A stretch of 64,000 bases of DNA from Glycine soja (GCF_004193775.1 NC_041005.1:4714501-4778500), one strand, 5' to 3'. Positions 1 through 12,690 are shown, numbered from the stretch's first letter. Program-made: numbers and translations. The notes: generated by a model not told the origin, from the letters alone.

Positions 1-236
1 AGACGTGTATGATCATCGTTCTAAAAGATTTATGCATGATATATCTAAGTAAAAGGCCTATCTTTATATAAAATTTTATCCCTCTTTTTATTGTCTTCAG
101 TTATCCGTCATCTGCTTACCAAGCTGTCTGTCACTATCAAAGTTGATGAAGGAAGATCAGTGTTTCTCCAAGGTAGATGGGTGTATTATGTATCCCCAAA
201 TCATAAGTATCGTATCTGCCTTACCCCCTTCTTTTA
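1..236 (+). other. possible 3' end of a gene entering from the left
   Basis: Reading from base 2 gives a short open stretch (D-V-Y-D-H-R-S-K-R-F-M-H-D-I-S-K) that stops at TAA around 50-52. A pyrimidine-rich stretch ending in TTCAG (about 100-110) looks like a 3' splice site, and a second open stretch follows to about 237. Together these could be the last coding exon plus a terminal exon of a plus-strand gene whose body lies outside the window. No family is recognised, and the segment is too short to exclude chance. Confidence 0.25.
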
Positions 237-686
237 GAAGGCAATGTTTGTTGCAGCATCTTCATAAATATGCCTGTGTTGGACCTGCTTGTGTAATATA
301 TTTCACATGACACGTCGAGTACGTTCTTGGCCAAACCATTTAATTTTTTTTTTTGTTAAATTTGAACACTTATATGAGTTATGCTAAAATACTTAAAATA
401 CATCATTTACAAAAAAAAACAACACTTAAAATAGCTTGATTAATTACGAGTTGCATCACCATTCACATGTCCCTTAATTAACATATATTACATTAATGCC
501 AAATTTAATTAGTTGCGATGTGTAAATTTTGAATAAAACTTGTTAAGTTCTATTATCTCACACAAAAATATCTTGTTAAGTTTTCTGTGTATTAAATACC
601 TTATTTTTTTCTTAAATATTTTCCATTTTTAATTTCTAGACAAGTATTTTTGGCCGTTACTCCTCAGCAAAACCTATATATCATTT

Positions 687-1240
687 ATGTAAATTAGGGA
701 TGACAATTTAATCCATTTATTCATTTTTCATCTGCAATCAATTTTTATATAAATTTAATTAATTCATCAAATTATAAAAATAAAATTTAATGGATTGATT
801 ACATTGGATTCTAATTTTTTTATGAATAGATTCTAATTTGTTATTGGATGGATAATGAACTATCTAATATAATTTGTAATTTATTGGATCAAATAATCCA
901 AAGTTTATTGGTTAAGCATAAACCTTTAAGGAATGGATTCTTAACTGCTCTACAATGTTTGGGTACAAAAATATGTATAAGTATTGAAATTTATTTTAGA
1001 ATTTTTTTTCAAAATAAATATAATATTATTTAAATGGATGGGTTGGACACATTTATCACTTTATAAAAATGGATAATGATAATAGATGACTTTTTTATTA
1101 AACGGATCATTGGTATATTGAATTAGATCACTTTGTACATATTTAACTGTTCATAAATAGATTAATACTTTGATTTTAATATAACCATTGATTAGATTTA
1201 GAATTCATCCAATTTTTCAGTTTAACACCCTGATGCAAAA
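687..1240. mobile_element. candidate hAT-like MITE
   Basis: The segment starts TAGGGATGACAA (695) and ends with the inverted counterpart, reading CAGGGTGTTAAA from the other strand (1232). It is flanked by ATGTAAAT (687-694) and ATGCAAAA (1233-1240), an imperfect 8-bp direct repeat matching 6 of 8 bases. Termini of the (T/C)AGGG type with an 8-bp duplication are the hAT pattern. The inside is AT-rich with repeated GGAT/ATCC words and has no coding potential. The imperfect duplication keeps confidence moderate. Confidence 0.4.
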
Positions 1241-2920
1241 TTTATTGTTATGTTATTTTAAAAAAAAAATATTGTTATGTTCACGATTCACCTGCTCCTT
1301 GAGCTGTTAAAGACAAATATTGTTGGCACTTGTATGGGGCCTGGTTGAAAACTCACGGACTCTTATAGAAAAGTTTTTTTTAATTTCTTTATTATTTTTT
1401 TTATTAAAAAATAGTTTTCAAATTTTTAATGTATTTGTTTTGTTTAAAATTTTGGAGAAAATTGATAGAAACTAAAAAACAAATTAATTTTTTAATTATT
1501 TTAAAAAGTTACTTTCGAAATAAATGTTTTTTTGTTTCAAAAAAGAATATTTGAGAACAGCAATTTGTCTTGGCCCAAGAGCACATGAGAATTTATGGCA
1601 TTTTTGGGTTATGCAGTTGCAATCGTGTTTGTTTTTCTCCCTTCAGTTAGCCACTTGTCATGTAAGTTGTATCATGAAAACAGTTTCTTCAATACAGGGC
1701 AGTAGTAGCCAATACGTACACTGAACAACTATTGATCGAGTAATTATTTACGCAGCTGCTTCTGCAACATAACCATCATCGTGTTATGTGTACGTGTATG
1801 GTACCCACACCACAGTGTCAGTAAAAATCACATGCATCACCCGTGGATATCTTCAAATAAATGGAAGTTGGGTTTAATACTATAAGAGACTAACATTTTA
1901 CAACGAAATGAATTAATGTTTAAATCACTACGCAAAGTGGAATAATTTCACGTGCTTTAGTGATTAAAAATATTATATTTAGTATTTAACCAAACTTTAA
2001 AGATGATTATTTCCGAAAAATATACTTATGAAAAAAAAAGCCCAAACATAACATACAATCAATTTCTCTTCTGCTCAGCTTCTTAAAGACGCATTATTTT
2101 ACATTACAGGTCACTCTGAACTGTTTGTGATGTCACTGATGTTGTCAGGTTAGGGTTATCCTCTGGGCCCTGCTATGCTGCCCTCTAAATTTTTCATTCA
2201 TTTATCTGTATAGTTAAGCTTAAGCGTGATATTACATATACTTTGCCAATATTTTTTTTTAAAAAAACTTTACAACTTTTTTCATTGAATTAATATCTAA
2301 TAAATATCATTATTCATGGTGACCAATTGACCATTAGTCCATCAACATCTTATTATCTTCCAATCTCAACCGTGACTTTCATTTCGTTCTCTTGCTGCTG
2401 GCGCCATAAGATTAGCGTTGGAACATTTATATTTGTGTTACAACACAACCTCAATTTTTGTATACACTTATTGTTCTGCATTATGTACAGTGATTTCAAC
2501 CGTATCCTAACAATATTGCTTATTTTTTTCTAATTAATAATGCTCTTCATTTAGTGACCTTAAGGATCAGTTTATCAAACATTGCTGATCTGAATTCTTT
2601 CTCACATTTATCAGCTGTAGCAATCTGCATGCTTAGGCAGAGATCGACCAAGACAAAACAAAACTAGTCAAATGCTAAATGGATTCAAAAATGATGTTTG
2701 TAACATATTCCATACGTCTCATTTTATTTGATGTTTAAAGTTTTGAAACAGCTAGCTAGTATATGTCATACTCCCTCATATAATTTCTTATTGTATCTTT
2801 TGTATTTTATATTAGTTAAATTCTCTTTTATCTATACTCCTTTTTCATTTCCTCACTTTACAATAAATTATTATGGATATTGAAACATAACAAACAAATG
2901 AAACAATTTTATTTTCGCTA
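1241..2920. other. intergenic, no gene seen
   Basis: AT-rich sequence with short chance reading frames only. Nothing has plant coding character, consistent splice sites or recognisable repeat ends. Confidence 0.5.
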
Positions 2921-3042
2921 GGGCTGCCTTTGGTTTAAGATGAGAAAGAAATATGAGAGAAATTTTATATTTTTCATGTGAAATTTATATCTTTTATATT
3001 TTACTTCAATTTAATTTTTTTATCTTTTATACCAAACACACC
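2921..3042. mobile_element. candidate short Tourist-like MITE
   Basis: About 122 bp bounded by GGGCTGCCTTTGGTTT and, on the other strand, GGTGTGTTTGGTAT. GTTTGG-type termini beside a 3-bp T-rich duplication are the PIF/Harbinger (Tourist) pattern. Here the flanks are CTA on the left and TTA on the right, so the duplication would need one substitution. The interior is AT-rich and non-coding. Confidence 0.4.
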
Positions 3043-3617
3043 TTATATCATCAAACTAAAGGAGATGCAAAAAATATTTTTTAACACACTTTTTATTATG
3101 TAGTGAAATTTGTTGATTACCTTTCTTATTTATTTATAACTTTGTGATATATGATAATTTTAAGTGATAATAAAGAGTTTGTTAATGAAAATATACAAGA
3201 GAATGAGTTGTCAACATTGATAAGTTTTTTGTTTTTTTTTGCATAAAGGTAACCATATGAAAGAAGGCAACTGTACCAACTGCATGTACACGTGGAGCGC
3301 CAGCTTGTGTGACCAATTAGATCTAACATTCATTGTTGACACAAGAGAGTAGAGACACAACTAGATCGTGGATATAAATGTAACAATTTTTCCTAACACA
3401 AGAGGACGATATTGCTAGGGATAGAAGAGAAAAAAAAAGTTAGAAACAGTGGATAGCTAGCATAGCGCTCCCTCGCCTTTTAGGACTATAACTCATGCAC
3501 ACCCACTTACATTAAATGAAGAAATTAAGTCTGTTGAAAAGTCTCAACTACACAAACATCAATTAGGTGCTAGCATTAACTGATTTCCACCCACCTCGTG
3601 TATTATCAATTTGGTAG

Positions 3618-3627
3618 TATAAAAATA
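3618..3627 (+). promoter_or_regulatory. TATA box of the KCS gene
   Basis: TATAAAAATA lies 121 bases upstream of the KCS start codon. That spacing leaves room for a start site near 3650 and a 5' UTR of about 100 bases. Choice of this box rests on sequence and spacing only. Confidence 0.6.
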
Positions 3628-3748
3628 TGTACACAATCCCAATCCCACACACATTGTGAGTATCAACAAGAATACTCATAATATAGGTAGCATATAGAGC
3701 TATAGTTATATTGATATTGCTATTTGTTAAGCTCTTATTTCCTCGGCC

Positions 3749-6700
3749 ATGGCTAATAATGAACGTGATCTCTTCTCGGCGGAGATTGTGAATCGTGGAA
3801 TTGAACCGTCGGGACCCAACGCTGGCTCGTTGACATTCTCTGTGAGGGTGAGGAGGCGCTTACCGGATTTTCTGCAATCGGTGAACCTTAAGTACGTGAA
3901 ATTGGGTTACCATTATCTCATAAACCATGGCATATACTTGTTCACCATACCCGTTCTTCTCGTGGTGTTTAGTGCTGAGGTTGGGAGCCTCAGCAAAGAG
4001 GACCTATGGAAGAAGCTTTGGGAAGACGCGCGTTACGACCTTGCTACGGTTCTTGCTTCCTTTGGGGTCTTCGTTTTCACCTTGTCCGTCTACTTCATGT
4101 CGAGGCCACGTCCCATTTACCTCATTGATTTTGCATGTTATAAACCCGATGACGAACTCAAGGTACTACTCCTTACCGTTTATGAAAAAGAATGCTTTTG
4201 CTTTTTCTTTGAATACACCAACGTCTTCCTAACCAGTTTTCTAACGACATTCATTAAAGAATTTTTTAAAAAAATATTTGTTATATAAATTATATAAAAA
4301 TATCGATATAATATATTTATCTTTCAATAAAAATATTTCTATTTTTTCTTACTCAATATTCATAGGACACGTCTATTATGAAACATGATAGTAATGATTA
4401 TTTCATTCATGAATGCTTGATTATACCGAAACGAATTTTCAACGTGATTGGTGGATTGAATGGTATTCTCTTTCTTTTGGTTTATTTAAACACGACCATT
4501 TGATTGGTTAGCTTTAAATTTCGTCCGGATCCGTATTAAATTTTGTCACACAAAAGTAAAGTTATACATACTACTAGTCCAAATACATTTCATTCACCTT
4601 ATTTTAAAAAATAATTTCTTTTCAGTTTATAAAGTAGTATGGTAAAAGAATTTTAAAATAAAATAATGATTTTTTCAAACTCAATGTTTTTTTTAATTAA
4701 TTAGTATTTTACTTATAAATCTTTATGGAAACAAAGTCAAGTAATTTGAATGGGAAAATTCTGTAGTTTAATATTTTTTTTGTCTGAGTCGTTTGATAAA
4801 AATAAGGTTAAATGGTTTTTATAATTTCATGATTCTTACCTTTTAGTTTGAAAATGATCTTTTTAGTCCCTATAATTTATATTTTAGTTCTTTTTCAGTC
4901 CATGTAGTTTAAAAATGTCCTTCTTATTCCTTATAATTTATATTTTAATTCTCTTTTAGTCCCTATAATTTGAAAATTATAAAAACAAAAAAAGTAAGAA
5001 TCCTGAAATTATAGAAACTAAAAAGATCACTTTCAAAATTACAGGGATTAAAAGAGAATTAAAATGTAAATTATAGGACTAAAAATATCACTTTAAAACT
5101 ATAGGAACTAAAAAAGTAAGAATCATGAAAATATAGGGACTAAATGAGTAATTTAACCTAAAAATAATTTTAAAATAGTTTTTTTAGTATGTCAATTATA
5201 AATCTTTATTGAAACTATAAGGTTATTGTTTTTTTAGTATGTCAATTATAAATCTTTATTGAAACTATAAGATTATTGTTTTTTTTTCAAACTTATGTTT
5301 TACCAAACATGTTTTTTTAGTATGTCAATTATAAATCTTTATTGAAACAAAGTTAATCTAAATGCATTAGTTGTTGTTTGAAGTTTTTAACTGATGTAGT
5401 ATATCTCTCAAACCCAAATAATTGACCAAGGACTAGTTTTATGGTCAACACTCAGATGTAATTTGTTAGGTGTTTTTTACATTGTTTTTCAAACAAAATT
5501 CTTAAATAAATTATAATAACTTCAAAGGAAATTATAGTAACATTTTTAGGTTTTTTTTTTAGATTGTACAAGATTTCATATATTTTTTAACATCTATAAC
5601 TATTTTCTTGATAGGGGTACACAAATGTAATGTGTGTTTTTGGATAATATAAGGAGGAGGATGAATGTATTTATTTCAAACAATTAAGAAAGATTAGTAT
5701 AAGAGTGGAAACAAATAAAAAAATATTAGAAAAAATTTGATGAAACTCAGAAGATTTCAGTGTAATTTGCTCTAATCATTAAGCTAGATCTTTGCTACTT
5801 GAATTATTGACATGAAACTTTAGAGTTTTGATGAAAAAACAATAAATACTAAAAGAATTACATCTAAACTCTGTGTTAATTAACCTTTGCTATGTTTAGT
5901 TTTCAAGTGGGAGACTTCCAATTTCTATTCAAAAAGCAAAACTGAAAAACTCTTAATATTTGCAGACTCAAATTCTCGGGAAACAAAGTTAAACATAAGT
6001 TTACTTGGATATAATTGGTGTGAAGTGGGTGATTGTTGAATTACTGTGCTGTGGGGGATCTCACATGATATAGAGATAAGACTAAAATAATCTATATAAG
6101 AAGAGAAAAAGTCTCACCTTACACGCACATTTTAAGAAATACTAATGGATGAATATGCATTGTACTGCATGGCAGGTGTCAAGGGAGCAGTTAATGGAGG
6201 TGGCAAGGAAATCAGGCAAGTTCGACGAAGCAAGTCTAGAGTTCCAGAAGAGGATGCTAATGTCCTCCGGAATCGGCGATGAAACCTATATACCGAAGGC
6301 CGTCATCGCCTCCACCGAGAACACCGCAACGATGAAAGAGGGTCGGGCCGAGGCCTCCATGGTAATGTTCGGAGCCCTCGACGAGCTCTTCGAGAAAACC
6401 CGCGTCCGACCAAAGGACGTGGGTGTCCTAGTAGTAAACTGCAGCATCTTCAACCCTACACCATCGCTCTCAGCAATGATCATAAACCACTACAAGATGA
6501 GAGGGAACATTCTGAGCTACAACCTCGGAGGAATGGGTTGCAGCGCCGGGATCATTGGTGTGGACCTGGCCAAGGACATTCTTCAGGCGAACCCAAATAA
6601 CTACGCGGTGGTGGTGAGCACGGAGATGGTGGGGTACAACTGGTACCAGGGGAAGGATAGGTCTATGCTTATCCCGAATAGCTTCTTCCGCATGGGGTGT

Positions 6701-8655
6701 TCCGCGGTTCTGCTTTCCAACCGTCGAAGGGACTATAGCCGCGCAAAGTACCGCCTTGAACACATTGTTCGCACGCATAAGGGTGCCGATGACCGCAGCT
6801 TCAGGTTCGTAATTAGCTTTCTAATATGTTTGGATTAGATTTATGATCAATTAATTTTTCATGGTGAAAGCAAAATCACAAATAATTACTTTTATTTTTT
6901 CACCTATCTCCATGTTTTTATTATGTAAGATTGATTCTTGTATATTATCGAATCAGGCTATCACTAACCTTTGTCTTTCGGCTTTGCTTTTGGGATTTTA
7001 ATTTGTCGTTTTGGTTTGGTGTGTTGCTTGTTGAGTTTTCTTGGGGTTGAGCTATGCAGGGAAATTACTAACGTGTGTCAACGTAATATTCTCTTATTGA
7101 GTGTTTCATTATCTATGTGCGGCATTTTCTTCTAAAGTCTCATAAATTTGATTAATTTTCGATGTGACAGATATTGGACTAATCTAAAACAAGCTATTAA
7201 TTTCGTTGTTGGCAAGTTCTATTACATCAATAAGCTAATAGTGTAGTTTTTAACACTCTTTTTAATGTTTTTATAAATTGACTAAAATTTGCTACAAATT
7301 ATAAAATTATGAGTGAAATTTATTGTTATAGGAGTAAAACTCATATAATATGTTATAATTTTTAATAAATTTTTATCAATAAAAAATATGTGTTAAAAAG
7401 AATGTGTAGATAATATTTTTCAAAATAACATAGGTGATAACATGGACAGATGTTTTTAATAGATAAATTGATCGAGCACGGCATAAGGATGTTGGGATAT
7501 ACCTTTATGATCCTGGCCCCTAATTGGATTTTTAAGTGCTTCTATAATATCTTCTTTGACTAATACCTTGGTCCTTTATATTTAACCTGTTGTAAAAAAA
7601 AAATATTGAAATAGTTTTATATAGTATATATTATATATTATCGGTCAGCCAAAAACATGTAATTAGTAAATTTAATCCTCCACAAAAATATTGTGTATAA
7701 GTTGACCAATTCTAAATAACTTGTTAAGGTTGACTTAATAGTAGAATATTTGGTTAAGGTAATTTATATGAGATTTTAGGTTGAGACTTTATTCTCGTCA
7801 ATATATACCAATCCTAAATGGAAAACGAGATTGCTTTTTAGGCAAAACTGGAGGTTGCTGCAAAATTTGGATAAAGTTGAGCCAAAAACATCCCCTAAAT
7901 TTATTAGATGTCATAGTGTATTTTTAAGAGGGTTGACATTTTAGTTCGATCTGCCAACCGTCTAATTATTAACTCAGCAGACACACCAGTTGCCAAGTTG
8001 TTTCATCATTTCTATTGTTAGTAATAATTAAATCAGCATTATTTTCTTAAATTTAATTTTTTGGTGATTTATAATAAATATCTGCAGGTGTGTGTACCAA
8101 GAGGAAGATGAGCAAAAACTAAAGGGACTAAAGATCAGCAAAGACTTAATTGAAATTGGTGGTGATGCTCTAAAAACCAACATCACCACACTAGGACCCT
8201 TGGTGCTACCCTTTTCTGAGCAGCTTCTCTTCTTTAGCACCCTTGTGTGGAGGCACTTATTTGGCAGCAAAAATGATGGGAATTCACCCTCAATGAAGAA
8301 GCCATACATTCCTGACTACAAACTGGCTTTTGAGCACTTTTGTGTTCATGCTGCAAGCAAGACCATTCTTGATGAGCTTCAAAGGAACTTAGAACTGAGT
8401 GACAAGAACATCGAAGCATCTAGGATGACACTGCACCGCTTTGGCAACACCTCTAGCAGCAGCATTTGGTATGAGTTGGCTTACATGGAAGCAAAAGAGA
8501 GTGTGAGAAGAGGAGACCGCGTTTGGCAACTCGCATTTGGCTCAGGCTTCAAGTGCAACAGCGTGGTTTGGCGCGCCATGCGCCGAGTTACCAAGCCTTC
8601 TAGGAACCCTTGGCTTGATTGCATCAACAGATATCCTGCACCTCTCAACAACTGA
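3749..8655 (+). CDS. KCS10: 3-ketoacyl-CoA synthase, FIDDLEHEAD/KCS10 type
   Basis: Condensing enzyme of the ER fatty-acid elongase, which joins malonyl-CoA to long acyl-CoA to make very-long-chain fatty acids for cuticle lipids. Exons are 3749-4162, 6176-6804 and 8088-8655. All junctions are GT-AG, and the Arg codon at the second junction is split 2+1. The product has 536 residues. Two hydrophobic segments (about 50-75 and 94-117) fit the N-terminal membrane anchor. The condensing domain has its catalytic Cys at 260 (G-M-G-C-S-A-G), His at 435 (F-C-V-H-A-A-S) and Asn at 468 (H-R-F-G-N). The N-terminus ([15 protein letters not shown]) and the H-A-A-S-K variant, where most family members have H-A-G-G-R, are, from memory, hallmarks of Arabidopsis FDH (550 residues). 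The start has good context (GCCATGG). Intron 1 (2013 bp) holds a MITE and a tandem repeat. FDH prevents organ fusion in Arabidopsis; the same role here is inferred. Confidence 0.93.
4797..5167. mobile_element. Mutator-like MITE in KCS intron 1
   Basis: A 353-bp element (4806-5158) with a perfect 9-bp target duplication, TAAAAATAA, at 4797-4805 and 5159-5167. It begins GGTTAAATGG and ends with the complement of GGTTAAATTA. The inverted similarity (for example TTTCATGATTCTTAC on both arms, and repeated AGTCCCTATAATTT-like blocks) runs through most of its length, so the RNA could fold into a long hairpin. It has no coding capacity. A 9-bp duplication with long inverted repeats is the Mutator superfamily signature. 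Confidence 0.85.
5179..5345 (+). repeat. 50-bp tandem repeat in KCS intron 1
   Basis: The block TATGTCAATTATAAATCTTT occurs at 5188, 5238 and 5321. The first two copies are head to tail with a period of 50 bp and almost identical. The third follows after 83 bp and carries a short insert. A more diverged relative lies near 4700. This is simple local duplication inside an intron, next to the MITE. Confidence 0.85.
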
Positions 8656-9295
8656 AGCAAAATTCTAAGGCACTAGTATTATGAATCTATCAGTGAGGTC
8701 ATGTGAAAGCTATGGTTAGGATCAATAAGGGTAGTTCTAAGTTGGTCTTTAAAATGTTACAGCTGCTTTCTGTTTCTTTCTCATTTTATTATTCCTGGCT
8801 TGAAATTCTATACTTTTAATTCCTCATTAGGCATATGGTTGCCTCCTTGTTTAATTTCTCTGTCTCTTCATAGGATGATTGATATCAAAGTTGATGGATG
8901 GCTATTACCTATAGTCAATGCTACACTACATGTCTCATATTTTATTTAGTTTAGTTGCTCTGCCTCAACTGCTTAGGTGGGCTTATATTATACTATGAAC
9001 TATGAATTATAGATGAACCAACTTGCTAGCTTATATTGCCTGAATATTAATTAATATTTTAATTGGCTGATTGGACATGGAAGCATTATCCGTTAACCTG
9101 TCGTTCACTTAAAAAACTGTGGCCCTGCATTTTGAAAGTGAAACCACCTCTTAACCGTTCAAGAAGAGACTTTTTTTAGTGTTATAAATGAATGTTTGGA
9201 CCTGCACCAATTCAACTTCCCGATCTCTATCCCAATTTGACCCAAATCAATTAATATTATCAATTACAAATCAAACTCCTTTTCTGGCATTGGTA
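8656..9295. other. KCS 3' UTR and intergenic DNA
   Basis: The first few hundred bases downstream of the KCS stop presumably contain its 3' UTR and poly(A) signals. AATAAG-like and AATTAA-like words are present, but none is clearly best. No other gene is seen. Confidence 0.4.
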
Positions 9296-9600
9296 TGATA
9301 AAAAATCTGAGAATAGATAATAAGTGATTTCAAGTTAATGAAGCCAAAAATCAGAGTTTAAAGAATAAGATAGAACTTCAACAGAAATATTTCATTTTAC
9401 TGATTGATGTGAAAGAATATGCAAATAGGAGTGTTTACATGTTCTATTTATAAAACTTATTGAGAGCCAGTTAACAGCTGATAAACGTTTCTAACAATAA
9501 AATTAATTAATAAATTTCAACTAACTAATACAACTAGCATAGCTGATTAATATCTCAACTTCTCTATGTGCAGCTGGCCATACCAATGAGTCAGTTATGG
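9296..9600 (-). mobile_element. possible solo LTR fragment
   Basis: Read on the minus strand, this has a TATAAATAG box (about 9443-9452) followed by an AT-rich leader with features common in plant copia LTRs, ending ...TTTTTTATCA at 9296. A 10-bp inverted pair, CATTGGTATG (9288-9297) and CATACCAATG (9579-9588), flanks it. I could not find a direct target duplication or a clean primer-binding site, so the assignment is weak. Confidence 0.25.
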
Positions 9601-9639
9601 CCAATAGACCCCTTAGCACAGTGAGGCAAGTTGCTCTGG

Positions 9640-10090
9640 ATGCCATTATTATCATAACCATAAGTGAGGTTATTAATTAATGCTAAATTAAGCCTTCATG
9701 GGTTCTATCCGGAAACATAAAAGCTTAGGAAATGTCATTATGTCAAAGACAGACCTGGTGCCGAAGTTCTTCAATGTGTGGGGGGCTTAACTGATGTCAT
9801 GAGCAATGTTCTTGTTGAACTAAAAACCATGGAACAACTTCATTCACTTGGGAGATGTTGATGGAACGATCAAAATCATTGTCCTCCGTAATGTAGAAAA
9901 CATTGTGCTGCTGTGTTTACTACTAGTAATGACATGATATTTCGCATCGCTCTGCTGCAATTTGATGGCAAGGTTACATGGAAACCTTAAGGTCAAATAG
10001 TCAAATTTATTCATGAAGTGTGAGGCACTGAAAATTTGTTGTTGGTTGTTTAGAAGATGAAAAATTATAGTCATGTAAAAGAAGTGCGAT
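9640..10090 (+). other. coding-like traces, unidentified
   Basis: Base composition rises and several short open stretches alternate between frames, for example one reading L-K-T-M-E-Q-L-H-S-L-G and another D-G-T-I-K-I-I-V-L-R-N-V-E-N. Stops and frame changes break them. This resembles a decayed coding region, perhaps a retrotransposon gag, but I recognise no family. Confidence 0.25.
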
Positions 10091-11649
10091 AAATTTATCC
10101 TGCATATAATTTAATGACAATTTGATGCTTAAATTTTGTAACTTAATGTTGAATTTGTCTTTGAAAAATATAACCTATTATAAAATTTATCTTTGAACAT
10201 AACAATTTAATGATAAAATGATCTCACAAATTTAATGACATTACTAATTTGTTATACTAATTGTACATTTAAAAACTAAATTTATATTTTTTATCTTTCA
10301 AAAAATAAATTTACCACCATATTAGACTATCCGGGATGCATTTGTCTATTTATCCAAACCTTAAAAAGCATTTCTAACAATGGCATTAGTGTGTATATGC
10401 ATCAACTTAAGAATAGCATCGCACTTGCTGATATCTGTCTACTTTCTCGAATTAGGCTTATGAATAAACAAACGATCGATCCCTAATTAGTTTAATGAAT
10501 GAAATTATGGCTTTCTTTTTAGTTTTTTATTTCTTGATTTATTTGAAGGTCAACTTTTGTTTAAATTCCAGGACATAGATTTCATAAGAATTTAAAAGGG
10601 AGATATTAACTTTACAGAATAAAGTGAAGAATTATAACAATTTTGATTAAAATTTTAATTAAATATAAACATTTCATTTCATTCCAACCTTAATTCTATC
10701 CGGATTCAAAAGAAAAAAAAAAGAGAAAAGAAAAAACATTAAGGAAAAAAAAGGAAAAAAAGAAAACATATAAAAAATAATAATAAAAAAGAGAAGAAAA
10801 GAAAAAAAAATGAATAAGCAAAAAAGAAAAAGAAAAAAAAGAACGTGAAAAAAAAGAAGAAAAGAAAAAAAATATAAAAAAATAAAAGAAAACAACCAAA
10901 AAGAAAGAAGAGAATGTGTAAAAATTAAAAAAATAAAAATAAAATAATAAAAAATAAAAATTTGTGGCCTATTAGCCTTTCAAAGAGAGCACATTAGATC
11001 AAAAGGGGACAACAATGTATAAAAGGAAAAAAGAGAAAGGTATATGAAGGGAGACGCAAAGAGGAGGCTTGGGTCCCAAGGAAAGAAAATGAACCAACCC
11101 GATAGTACCATTTGTCATTTCTGTCAAAAATGGGAAAGGAGTATGAAGGCAATCCCCTCATTCTCTCATTCTCAGGGTTCTCTCTTCTCCTTTCTTCTCC
11201 CCTTCCTCTCTTCTCTTATTCTTTCTTCCTTCTTCTGTCTTCTTTGTTTTTTTTTTCCTTTCGTGATGTTGTTTCGTTCCATACTATCTTGCCGATGGGC
11301 ATGGCCGCCCGCAAGTTTCCTGTAGATTGAATCACGCTTTTTCATTTGTTATTGTGTTTTGGTTTAGTTTTTGTTCACACGTTCCGTAGTCACCTACGAT
11401 TGTCCTTTCGTCTTGTTTTGGTTGCGCCACCATGCCTCCATCACCGTCGTGTCACCACCGCCCCTATGGCGGTCTCGAATCGCCGGCCAGTGGCGTCGGG
11501 GGAAGGCGCACCACCCTTCGTGGTGGTTCCCCATGTCTCGCGCCGTTTTGGGATTTACGTCATCTAGGATTGTTTCAACCCCGATGCCTAAATGCAGGTT
11601 GGGTCAGGTCGCCCTGATACGTTCCAACCCAACCCTAAAAAAAACAACC

Positions 11650-11930
11650 ATTGCGGCTTACACCTCCTTTTTAATACATGTACCTTTTTTCGTTTTGGGC
11701 CTAGCCCATTTTTCTGCGGTCTTTAATATGACAGAAAGGCTATTCACAACACATTTTTTCATGCATGCACTATTTTGTTTTGGGCCTAACCCATTTTTGC
11801 GAAGTCTGAAATAAAATGTACAATTACTATATACACCAACTTTTTCCACATATACACCATTTTCATTTTGGGCCTAACCCATTTTTTTGTGAAGTCTGAA
11901 ATAAAATAAAATTTATGGTTACACTCCTTT
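11650..11930 (+). repeat. three tandem ~86-bp units with GGGCCTAACCCA core
   Basis: TTGGGCCTA(A/G)CCCATTTTT occurs at 11695, 11780 and 11868, spaced 85 and 88 bp. Each is followed by a similar GTCT(G/T)(A/T)AAT(A/G)-like segment and separated by diverged spacers. The core is itself partly palindromic (TGGGCC/GGCCCA). Variable tandem arrays of this kind are typical of long plant gypsy-type elements. Confidence 0.75.
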
Positions 11931-12366
11931 ATTTATATGTGCACTCCTACCACTTAGGATGATGACTAGGCCCGTCATGTCAGCACTCAGTCAGTGTTGA
12001 CAAAGTTCAAGTCAACCATTTGACTTTAAAAAAAGGAAGATAAAATAAATTATAAATAATAGTGGATAGTTATTTATTCTATTTTATTTCTTTATAGTCT
12101 CTATCGTTTATTTTATTCTTCAATGTGTTTTTTTAATCATTATCTAGCTAGTTAGTTTAATTAATAATGCATTGTAAATATCTCATTATTCATTTTATTT
12201 TCCCTCATGTTTTAATTTCACATCCTTGATTACTAAGTGTACTCCCCACTTCTATTTTATCCCTTTCCATTTTCATTCTATTTATCTGATTTCGTAGCAC
12301 TCTGTAAAATATTTTTTTATTTTTGCAAATCCGCATTAACATTCTTTAATACTCATTTATGTTTCG

Positions 12367-12690
12367 TGCACTCCATTCTGGGTGTATGACTTGCTTGGTG
12401 ATATTTTAATAACGTGTGAGTAAATTTTGTGAATGACATGCTAGGTCTCCGACTTGTTTAAGTTCATAAAGTTTACTACAAAACTAAAGTCTTTTCCAAA
12501 AGGTAACATTCTCAAATAAATGATCACTCAAATATCTTTTTTTATGCACTTCATGTTGGGTCTCTGACTTGCTTGACAGTGTTTCGATAAAGTGTCATTA
12601 AATCTTGTGAATATCATGTTAAGTTTGCGACTTACTTGATTTTATAAAGTTTACCACAAAACCCAAAATCTTTCAAAATAAAATAAAATA
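12367..12690 (+). repeat. two diverged tandem ~178-bp units
   Basis: TGCACTCCATTCTGGGTG (12367) and TGCACTTCATGTTGGGTC (12545) start two copies, 178 bp apart. Both continue through GACTTGCTTG, a TCTTGTGAAT-like stretch and ATAAAGTTTACNACAAAAC. Substitutions and small indels show the duplication is old. It lies inside the LTR-like relic. Confidence 0.7.

Noticed and set aside
9288..9588. DNA transposon with 10-bp terminal inverted repeats
   Set aside because: The CATTGGTATG/CATACCAATG pair is real, but no flanking direct duplication was found. The inside looks more like a fragment of an LTR.
10674..10899. Phe-rich membrane protein on the minus strand
   Set aside because: The frames are simply translations of an A-rich/T-rich low-complexity tract.
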